This document shows positions 51,733 through 63,700 of a stretch of DNA of 64,000 nucleotides, piece after piece. The stretch covers positions 1 to 64,000 of the forward strand of contig JAIXOJ010000048.1 in assembly GCA_027486835.1 (NCBI GenBank), read 5' to 3'. A program made the translations under genes and the position numbers. Origin of the DNA: Chitinophagaceae bacterium. Its GTDB lineage: Bacteria > Bacteroidota > Bacteroidia > Chitinophagales > Chitinophagaceae. Within the stretch, counting starts at the first letter, position 1; every line of letters begins with the position of its first letter. A model generated the notes under the pieces. It searched no databases, was not told where the DNA came from, and saw nothing but the letters and a program-made list of their open reading frames with translations.

Positions 51733-54700
51733 TTATTCCACAGCAAGCTTAGTAGTAGCAACTACTTTGTTGGTTTCTGCAGACTGGATGCTGATGTTGT
51801 AAGCACCAGCAACTAGTTTACTCGCCGTTGTAATAAGTTGTCCTGCATTGGTCCCATTGTGGTTAATGATGGATTCATGTACTTTTTGGCCTAAGCTGTT
51901 GTACATCGTCACTACATATTTACCAGCAACTGCTTCACTACCTAAACGAACGGTTACAGATTTACCTACCATTGGGTTAGGATATACACTTAGGCTTGCA
52001 GCAGCTATTGGTGTAGCAGTAGCTGTCTTTGCAGCTGTCTTAAATACAATGCTAAAGCGATTAGCGTAAGTAGCGGCATTAGCAGCATCTACTTGGAAGC
52101 TGATTTGGTTTGCTTCCGTTTTCAATGCGGTAGTAGTATTAGCAAAAGCATCTGCCAAATACACTTCTAATCCTTCTGCTTTGTAAGCGCTAGCATCGAT
52201 GTTTAAAGAATAAGTGCTAGAAGTCATTTTGTCTAGACTCAACAATACAACATCATCTGCTTGTGCAGGTTGACGACCTTCAATGCTCAGCATTTGACCT
52301 TTGTTTACAATGGCTAGATTTTCACCATTGTTCATCATTTTCACAGCATCTTCAGTACGGATGTCGTTGCTAAAGCGGCTATCAAAAACTAGTACTGATG
52401 CATCCATCTTTTTCCAGTCGCTGCCTTCTGCTTTCATCAAGCTGATGGCCAATTTACTTCTGCTAGCAGTAGAACCAAATACGGACGTTTTAGTTGAACT
52501 GATGGCTTTGTCGGCCTCCGTGATAGTTAAGCTAGGTGAAGTACTAGCATTGTTTTGTACAAATATTGCCTGACCAGATTGAATGTAACGTGCACCAGCA
52601 GCTAGGTTACTTGCCACATCGGTAAAGGCGTTATACGTTACATATGCTCCAGATGAACCGATAGTTGGGTCTAGGTAGTAATAAGATGGTCTTAAATTAA
52701 CCACACGACCGTTATCGTACATATTCTTCCAATCTATTGGTGCTACATAAGGATTAGCAACAGAGCTAAAGCTAGTGTCTGTAGTACTATTTAACCCGAA
52801 TGAAGCAGTGTTGTAGGTTGAACCAGAAACAGTATTGGTAATACCATTTTTAGTAAAGACTACATTTCCTGTAATGAGTCTTCCAGTTGCCCTCAAGGCG
52901 GTTGCATTTACCATCAACAACATTCCTGTAGTACCCACTGTGGAAATAGGTGTGGTGTATAAATTGAATGTTCTATCTCCACGAACCAACACGCGATAAC
53001 CTGTGTAAGGATTCAAGGTTGTTGTTTTGGTATTAGTAACAGCAGTCCAAGCGCCAGTTTTACTAAAGAAGTAGGCAGATTTAACACTATTTACTGTTTG
53101 GTCTAAACCGTTGGTTGCATCTACTCCATGACTTGCAGTGGTAGCAGTAGTACCTGTAATGAAGATACCGTAGCCCGCATTGGCATAACTACCCGCTTCT
53201 TGCCAGTTATTGTAGATACTTCCAGCATTGAATACACTAGCACCCATATCTCTCCAAGCTCTATACGATTTAGGAATAAAACGCTCTACGATTACATTAC
53301 CACTAACTGCACCCGTTACTGGGGCAACAACTGCTGAATTGGCAATTGAAGTAGATTTCAAAGTAAGTAAACCGTTAGTAGTAAGGGTACCTGTAGTTAA
53401 GTAAAGGACACCTGTTACATTCAATTGTGTAGTAGTACCAGAATTGATGGATACACCTGCACTATTATTGATGGTAAGCGTATTGACACTAGAAGGCAAA
53501 CCAGAACCAGTGATTTGAGCAGCAGTTCCATTGTAAGTCAAATTAATGCCGTTAGCAATAGTCCTAGTAGTTGTTCTAATATTTCCTGTACTTGAACCAG
53601 CTGCTGCAATACCCAAAGTAGATCCAACACTTAAGTTAGCACCTGCTTTGATATTCACAGCCGTACCAGTAACTGTATTGTTACCTAAGATTAAAGTACC
53701 ACCGCTTTCGACTGTTAAAGTACCAGCTACATCTAATGTACTAGATAGAGTGGCAACACCCGTACTTGTAACAGTCACATTAATGTAAGACCCACTAATT
53801 GATTGTGCATTACTAACTATTAAGTTACCACGTGTTGTAAAGCTATTGGCTGAACAACCACTGTTTGTACCATTCGCATTTATTGGATTAACTTTCCAAT
53901 AATAGGTAGTGCCATTCAACAACGTAATACCATTAGATAGGGTATTGAAAGATGTAACACTAACACCTTGAGCGATTCTTGCTGAAACATTATTGGCAGT
54001 AACCAACGCTTGGTTCGTACTTAAATATACATCGTAACCCGTAGGATTACCAGAACCAGCTGTCCAAGACAATGTTATACCAGCAGATGCCAACGAACCA
54101 ACAGAACCATTGGTTGGTGAAACAATGCCAACACAAGAGGGTGTACTACCAAGCGTGGAGAATTGGGCAGTATTAGATGCGCAACCTGTTGCAGAACCAT
54201 TAACGCCATTTGCAGTGACTTTCCAGTAGTAAGTAGTACCTGTACTGAGTGTGCTGGCTGGAATTGAATAGGTAGTACCAGTCTGTGTAATATTTACGAT
54301 TGGACTTGTATAAGCTGCATTATCAGCCAATACAACAGTATAACTAGTAGCGTTTGTAGAAGCAGACCAAGAAAGCGGTGTGGCAACTGTTACATTTCTT
54401 GATGTTCCTAAAGCATTGAGACCTGTTACACAAGTTGGCAATGGTGTAGAAACTGTGATGGTGAAACCTGTTCCAGGTGTTACACCGCCACTTGCACCAC
54501 TATATACTCTTATGAAATAAGTATTGCCACTAACAGTTGTAACGTCTTGACTTCTGGTTTGACCCGCACCTGATGGTGATATACAATATAATCTATTGGT
54601 TGTGCCTGCGCCAGAAGGACAAGCTCCACCACCGCTACCACCATCCCAAATTTCTATACCTAAATTGAAACCAGCACCAGGTACTATGGACACATTACTG

Positions 54701-57700
54701 AATGTACTTGTTGCAGTAAACTTATACCACACATCACCCGCTGCAGTACTACCACCGCAATTTGAAGGAACATTAGCGGAAACAGTAGCATTTGAAGTAT
54801 TACCACTTGACAATGGAGTTCCTATTGTTAAAGCAATTGCACCGCTGCAATCATCATTAGTTAAAGGCACCGCTTTAGTCCATGCACTTACAATAATATT
54901 ATCTCCAGTTGCACTTGTATTGGTATTAATAATCCTTACTAAAATTACTTGACCTATTGAAGTTGGTAAACATCCTGCAACCGCGGTTAAACCTTGACTA
55001 CTAAAGGAAGCGGTAGCACCTGTAGCAGAACCTGAACTTGTTACTCCATTAAGTAGTGCATAAGTGGTACCATCCCTTAATTCTATTTTACCGTTTATAT
55101 TATAAGAACCTAATAATCTTACGAATACAGAATCATCAGTTGAAGTAGCTACAATCTTATACCATACATCTGGATTTGTAGTATTCGTAGTCACATTACT
55201 TATGGTAGAATTTGCAGTGTAACCTCTCAAAGTTTGCGTAGCGTTGTAGTCTGTTGATTCTCCAACTGGTAAGTCATCAATAGTGATGGCATTTGCAGGC
55301 TCATCATTTGAGGCTGTCAATGCACTTGCATTATAATTTTGAACAGTAGTACCAGGGGTAAATGTTAACCTAGAATATGCCTGCGGTATCCAAATCATAC
55401 TGGTATTAGTAGATCCAAAATTTAATACATTGGAGATCTGTTGATTTATTCTTGTAGAAGTAGAAGTGTAATCAGACATACCTACATAAGCGGTGTATGT
55501 TTCAGAAAAACCTACGCTACCGCCATTATAAGGCCACATATCGCCATAGTTATACTCAATTTTACCATCTGCTTCATACAATTTAACTTGGAAATTTAGG
55601 TTTGGACCTGGTATGCTATACTTTTCCATACCGATCCATTCAATGGTTAATACCCTACTTCCTGCATTCCCACTAAACTGATACTTAATGCTAGAAGCTA
55701 ATAAAGTTGCTCCACCTGAATTACCCGCAGTAACTAAATCAGAATTGAATGGTGCCAAAACTCTTGAGCTGCTTGAAGTAGCATTATAATTAGAAGTAGA
55801 AGTACTTCCGTCATCAAAGGTCATCCAACCATTGATGTTTGCTCTTAACGTTGAAACTATTTTACCTTGATATCTGAAATTAAACCCACCAGAAACAATT
55901 GAAGTTAATGGCATTGGTGCAGTTATATTATCGTCATTACTTACGCTAGTATTGGCACCGCCCCAAGTGCTTGCAGAACCCCAAGTAAATGAGGATCCAG
56001 TTGCACTAATGCTTGCATAAGTTTGACTAGTTGCACGTGCTATTGAATAAGTATTCAAAGGTTGGTTATTCATGGTAAATGTAGAACTAGCGGAATAACT
56101 ACTATTGCTACCACCACAATTACCGGCCATCTGAATCTCATAAGTATAACCACCTAATAGACCAGTTAAAACAATCGGTGCTTCAACAGTGGATGAACCA
56201 GATGTTCCTGTTGTCCAAGTACTGGCTCCAACAACCCTATAGCGATACACATATCCACTTGTAGCAGCAATGTTACCCGTGTATGTTATGGTTGCTTGGC
56301 TATTGGAATTTACAGTAGGTGTAATAGCTGTTGGTGGTGCACAACCTACTACATTAACCGTTACATCAGAAGAAGCCGTACATGTGTTAGCAGCAGTAAC
56401 GATAGCCCTGAACGTTGTAGTACTAGTAAGATTGGTTTGTGCAGTTGGCACACTTGTAACACTAGGTGGTATTGTCCAAACTACCGTTCCAGCACTATTG
56501 GTAGAAGAAAGCGTAGTACTACCACCAGTTAACAAATCAGTAGGATTGGCACTTGCTGTAATGGTTGGTACTGCATTGATGGTTACTGTATAAGTAGCAG
56601 TATTTGAACAACCTGCATTAACTCCACCAACTTTTGTTCCTGTTAAGGTATAAGTATATACCCCAGACGCAGTAGGATTGGAATAAATAGTTGGGTTGGT
56701 TAATGTTTGACCCAAATAAGCCGTACCTCCCGAAGTAGTTGACAACTTAGATATAGAAGTACCGGCATCAGCAGCGGACCATACATACTGGTTAAAATTA
56801 CCTAGAGTACCAGCAGTGGCTGTAGTGTTAGAAATAGCTGTACCACAATTGGTGAAACTAGTATTAGTTAATTCCAAAGCAGGAGGGGTATTTATCGTAG
56901 CCACCACTGCGGTTCTTGCTGAAGAACAATAAGCATCCCCTGTTATTGAAATGTTATGGAAATAGTTATAAGATGAAGAAGTAAGCCCACCATCATAACC
57001 ACCTAATATTGACCCGAAAGTGCCTAAATAATTATAAGCAGACTGGGTGTAATCAACACCAGTAGTTACTCTATTAACACTTGAACTAAATGAAGCCAGT
57101 AACCTGTAAGTTCCAGAAGAAGCAACGGTTATATTTAAAGGTATTGTGTACCAACCAGCAGAAGTACCTTGGGTAACAATCGCTGAACTAGAGCTAATTT
57201 GAGTACCAGTTGCATCGTCAACCAATCTGTAGGTAACTGTATTCAATACACTTAGTGTAGGAGAATAATACTGTGCAGAAACAATAGTCAATGGAGAATT
57301 TATACTAATTACAATACCTCTTTCAGCAGAAGCACCCGTTGCATTTGGAACTTCGCTAGCCGCTAATCCTAATCCGCTAACGGTAGAAGTAAAGGTTGTG
57401 CTTTGCGATTCCGCATAATAGGTAGTAGTACTAGATATGGTAGGTGTGGTAAAAGAATTGCCACTACCAAGTTCAGTACCTAGCGTACTAGCATTATACC
57501 AAGATATAGATGAGCCAGCACTTGGTGTTGCTGTTAGATTCACCGTACCTGTTCCACATCTTTGTGCTGCCACCACAGAGGCAACCGTTGGGTTGTAAAC
57601 ACTTATGACGGCTGGAGTTTGGGTTGCTGTACCGAAACCGCTACAAGTTACTTTACATACATAGTATTTAGTGGATGAAAGACCCGCGATATTATAACTC

Positions 57701-60700
57701 AATCCTGTTTCACCACTGATGTTCGTGTATGTTCCACCAAGTGTTGCAGAACTAGCCCATTGGTAGCTAATACCTGGAGCGTTCGTTGCCCCATTCAAGG
57801 TTAAGGTCGCATCAGCAGAACCGCAATTACCAGTTTGACCTGAACTTAATACGATTGTACCAGTTTGAGAAGGGGTTGCGCTACATGGAGCTAACACACC
57901 ATAAGAGAAGTAGCCTGTGTAATCTGAAGAACTGATTGCAGAGGATGTGTACAAGATATTAGCTGGACTAGTTCCATAAACAGATCCAACCCCTGAAATT
58001 AAACCATACTGACCTGATGCTGATGGTGCTTGGATGATAATCTGATTACTTGCAATAGTGGCATCATTGAATTGAACCCTAGCATTGCTATAACCACCAC
58101 TTCCATTTACTTGCAAAATTTCAAATCGGCTATCAGATAAAGAAGTTAACGCACTAGAAGTAGTACCACTATTAGTAGTAAACGCTTCGGCAGCAAACTG
58201 AACATAACCAGAAGTTGAAGGATCAAACCAAGCTGGCTGATAAGTACCATTTTTACCTATTGGAAATAAGGTAGTACCATCAAAAGTACCTGTAGCCGTT
58301 CTGTTGGATGCGAAAGTTCTAGCAAAACGACCATTAATGTATAAAGTAGAACCGAAGGTCCCCGTAGTCTGTAAAGTACCAGTTGCACTTGAAGTGCCTA
58401 ATGTTAATAATTTACCACTTGACACATTAACAATACCTGCTTGCAAACTCAATAAATTAGAAACAGATAAAGATGCGTTTAACGTTACGCTTGAAGCACT
58501 ATTACCTATTAATAAGGTATTGACACTTGCAGTTGGGGATGTACTCAAATTTCTCCAAGTACCTGAACCACTAACCGTCTGATTATTATACGTTGTTAGA
58601 TATAAACCACCAGCAAAGGCTCTAGCCAAATTCAAATTTCCACCAACAGTTAGCGTACCATTATTTACTAGGTTACCACCAACATAAAAGTTACCAGAAG
58701 TAACCGCATATTCGCCAGATGTAATAGTAAAGTCATTATTAGCCCCTGTATAACTATAAGTCGGCGTTACTTTTCTATTTCCAGAGGATGTTACGGTGTT
58801 GATGATAACATTATTTGCATTAAAATAGTTAGAACTTGGCCAAACATTAAATGTGAAACCTGATGAATTTCCGCCTGCGTCAGTTGAAACTCCATCACCA
58901 AATTGCAATGTATGCGTTGAAGTTTGAGATGGGGTTATAAAAGTATAACTAGCATCATAATCAACACTACCATAAAAATAGAAACCATCACCACTTGTGC
59001 CAGCATTCGGATCAACTATTGCTAATGTACCTCCAGTTAATGATAATTGATTCGTATTGGAAATAGAATTTGTTGAATTACCTAAAGAAACAATAGCAGT
59101 ACCAGATGGCACACTACCAGTTGTAGAACCACCGTTGTTACCATCCACTTTAATTGTACCACCACTTTGAGAGAACAATGAATTGGTACCACCATTGATA
59201 TTGAAATTACCGAAGATGTTGAAATTACCACCCGATACATTTAGGGTTGCACCTAAAGCATTTGTGTATGTCCTATCGTTTGAACCAGCAGCACCCAAAT
59301 TAATAGTGCCAGATGAAAGGGTAACAGTTCCATTATTAGTAAAGCCACCACTTGTAATTCCAGCAATAGTGGTTGTTCCTCCTGTTACAGTTAGAGTTCC
59401 TGTTGATTGAACATTTATAGAAAGTGCAGCAGCATTAGCGTTAATATTAACTGTTGTACCAGATGCGATAATGACACTACCGGCTGAAGTTGGAACACTT
59501 CCTTTATTCCAACTTGATGCAGTATTCCAATCAAGTGTACCTGAACCTTGAGAAATCCAAGGAACATCACTAGAATTAATGCCTAATTTAATATTACCAG
59601 TAAGGTTAGCCAATGCAATTCCAGTTCTCATACCTGAAGGAATAATCGTTGAGGTAGATGCGCCTGCATGCGTACCATACATATTACTACCACCAACTAC
59701 TAAACGAGTTACATTGGTTAATGGCGTGAATAGACCACTGCCATTAGCAGCTGCACTATAAGTTGGTGAACCAGTAATTCCACTAGTTGATATACTCCAA
59801 TATGCATCTGACGAACTATTTACGGTATAAGCCCCATCGGTATAAGCAACCGTAGCTAATGTTGCAGCATCTGTATAAGATACTTCAATTGTACCACCTG
59901 TAGCTGGTGCAACAGTCTGGTTCAAAAAGAATGATCTGTCTTTTACGGTAGAGCCTGAGATAGACCCAATAGCAAATGGAAACTGACCATCTACACCGCT
60001 TGGGTTAGAACTTGCCGTAATTGTTGATCCACCAGTAGCTGTACCTACCCATCTTTTAAAATGAGCACCTGCTGCAAATCCACCCGCGGTATATGATAAT
60101 GTACCTAAACCAGACGCACTTGTTCCTAAAATAAAGGCATTTGCCCCAGTATTAATAAAACCTTGGGTAAATAACAATGTACCGCTTACTGTTCCTGTAT
60201 TATTTGCAGACAATAATGAGTTGGCATCGCTAAACGTAACCCCATAATCGTTATTGTTATTGATTGCAATGCTTTGGAAATTAGCAGTTGACAATACCCT
60301 TGAAATAGTTAATGTAGCCCCTGAACCTAACCCATTTGTTGTGGTAGAAGCAGGATTCGTAGGTGCTACTGTATATCCTTCACCTGTACCTACAATCACA
60401 ACACCTGTAATCGCACCATCTAAAACCGTAGTTACTTTAAAGGTAGCAGCAGTACTAAATGTTCCACCGCTAACTGTTAATACATCTCCAACTGCATATC
60501 CAGAACCACCAGTAGTAATAGTAGCGGATGGAATGGTATTGCGATAGATACCTGAACCAGACACCGTTTGAGCTACCGTACTGATGGAAGCGGATGTTCC
60601 AGTCGCAGATTGGAAAGTAAGTCTGAAATCACTTGTTAATGTTCCGTTATTGCTAATATTACCCCCAACGAAGTATGCTGCGCCTGGCCTAAACTCACCA

Positions 60701-63700
60701 GAAGTAATAGTTAGATTACCTAATATAGCATTTTGATTCGTCGTACTAACAAAGCGGCTGTTTGTACCATTTGCATTCGTATTGACAACAATATTTCCAA
60801 AATTCAATCTGCCAGATCCAGTAAATCCTTCCAAAGCAAATCCGTTAGGATTGTTCGTAGCTGTAGTAGAGCTGCCATTACCCAATTGTAAAGTATGACC
60901 TACTGCACTAACACTGCTAGTGGAATTATAACTTAATACCCTATCAGCTGTTGCTGTACCCACATGTGGGTCAACAATGGTTAATGTACCCCCTGAAAAA
61001 CCAACCGTACCAGTAAGATTTACAATCGGAGTACCCGTAGCCACAGATGTTGCGGCATCTCCATTATTGTTTCCATCAACAATGATGTTACCGCCAGTTT
61101 GGGTTAAAGTAGCTGTACTACCCAAATCGATATTACCACTTACGCTAAGTGTACCACTCGATACAATTAAGGTGGCTGTATTTTGAATGGAAACTGTTGA
61201 ATTATTTGCAGCTTCGCAACCCGCAATGTTTAAAGTACCACCATTGATTGTTAAAGATGCCGTATTACTTATGATTAAACCCTTAGTGGCTACTGTACCT
61301 GAAGAAACTGTAACAGCATGAGTGCTTTGTATTTGTGCTAATACGCCACAAGTAGGTATTACACCACCAACCCAAGTATTTACATCGTTCCATGGACCAG
61401 ATTGTTGTGATTGTATAGGAGCGTCATTTTGATTATAGCCTAAATAGTAAGTGCCCGCTAAAGAACTACCAACAGGTATTGCAGTACGTTGACCATTCAA
61501 TTGAGGGCTTGTAGTACCCGCTTGATGAGTACCAGCAAAAACCTCTGATGTTCCTTGCATGACACGTACTGCATTGGTGGTCAAGACGGTATAAATACCA
61601 GTAGCAGTAATAGCTATATTATTGGTTTCGGCCGTGCCTTTGGTAAAGCCATTACCAGTAGAAACTACCCAATTGGAATTGGTACGATTGTCGATTACAT
61701 AAGAACCGTCAGTTAGGTTTGGCGTTACTGCTGAGGTTCCAGAAACATCGTTATAAGTAACCTTTACGGTACCTGCCACATCACCAGTGGTAGTTGCCCT
61801 ACCTAAGAAATAGAAGCGTTGTGCTTGGGTTGCACCATTACCTGAAACAAATGGGAAGGTACCAGAACCTAAAGTACCAGTGCTTGTAGGCAATGTGGAT
61901 GCTGTAATTGTTGTTCCAGCATTTCCGGACGGTAACCATCTAGCCACAGTTGTTCCTGTTCCAAAACCACCAGCTGTAACAGATATTGTACCTACTGCGG
62001 GTGTAGTTACGCCATGCCCAACAAACCATGAGTTACCAGATGCATAAAGAGTACCTGCCGTGAAAGTAAGTGTACTAGTATGTGTACCAGCATTACCACC
62101 GCCTAATGAACTATTATATAATGCATTGCCAGAAAAAGTAACACCACCTGTACTTGTATTGAAAATTTGCACACTGGTATGACATCCAGTAACAGATGCA
62201 TCGGCATTAGTAGAATTTCTAAACTTACCTGCGCCGCTAACAGTTTGAGCAACTGTTGATGCTGTAAAAGCATTGGAAGCAAAAGTACCCAAAGCCAATA
62301 AACCTGTACTTGTAAGGGTATTGCCGGCATCTACTGTAACATTACCAGCAACAATTACGCTAGAAGCATTTGTTCGCAATTCTCCATCTGTACCTGTTAC
62401 CCATAAATTACCTAATACACCAAAGCTTGTTGGAGTAACTACAGTCAAATGACGATTATTTGGCGTTACATTAATGGTTGCATCTCCCGCCAACGCTGTA
62501 GTTGGAGCTGTATTTACCGTAAATGTTGTTGCACTAGTAACAGCAGAAACAAAAGTATTAGCCGCGAAAACACCTGTTCCAGATGCTACTGTAACCGAGC
62601 TACCGAGCGCAAGATTAGCAGTGCTTGCAACTGTAACAGTAGTACTTGAACTAGAAGCTCCTGTAAGCGTTGTGGTATTTGCTGCAATGGAAGTTCCATT
62701 TACTTTTAAATTACCAAAGGCTAAACGACCAGAAGAGGTAACATTTCCAGAAATATTGAACCCTTGTGCTGAAGATCCATTACCGCTAAGTGAAGCAGAA
62801 CCATTACCAAAACTAATGGTATGTCCTGTACCCAAATCAGCATGTACACCGTTGTTGTATTCTATTGCACGGTTGGTTGATCCAGCAGTAGCACCATTCA
62901 AATGCGGATTAAGAAGGGTAAGGGTTCCTCCTGTTAAATTTAATAATTGCGATTGGAAAGACACCAATGCAGTACCTGATGCCACCGATTGTGCTGCGGT
63001 AATAATTGCTGCACCACTTAATGCAACTGTTGGCGTTGCAGATAGTGTAATGGTGTTGGATGTAGTTGAAACTACCGTTGTACCAGCAGGGATAGTGCCT
63101 GTACCACCACTAACTGTTACTATATCTCCAGTATTTAATCCGAAAGTATTCCCAGTTGCGAGTGTAATGACGTTTCCAGAACTTGTTGCAGTACCAGTTG
63201 ACACATAGTTAGCTTTTCCGTTATTTCCATCTACATTAATATTACCTCCTGTTTGGTTGAACGTGCTAGCTGCGGGTAATAATAGGTTTCCGTTTACATT
63301 CACTGTACCTGACCCAGAGACTGTCAATGTTCCAGCATTATTTAGTGTGGAAACACGTTGACCAGAAGTTCCTACTGTAACTGTACCGCCACTCACAATT
63401 AGCGAACCAGACGCGTTGTTTACAGAAAGACCATTAGCAGTACCAGTTACACCACTAGTAATACCTAAGGTGCCGCCTGAAATTGCCAAACTACCACTAC
63501 CGTTTATCTGCAGGCTTCGTGCTACTGCAGCCCCTGATGATAAGCTAACTGCATTTCCTGGTGAAATTGTTGCTGAATTTGTTACTCCAGGAGCAGCACC
63601 ACCACTCCAAATACTACCAGATGACCAACTTCCAGAAGCTACTGTATAAAACTGATCTAAAAAGGATGAGTTTAGCCCTACATAATAGGTAGTACTGGTT

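Noticed and set aside
51381-51802. Four overlapping frames through array F
   Set aside because: Same artefact of a 21-base unit; frames occur on both strands and run into the terminator.
62474-63208. A 244-codon plus-strand frame opposite the giant gene
   Set aside because: It mirrors the Thr/Val/Ala-rich repeats of the true minus-strand frame, which continues for over 4,000 codons with clear domains.
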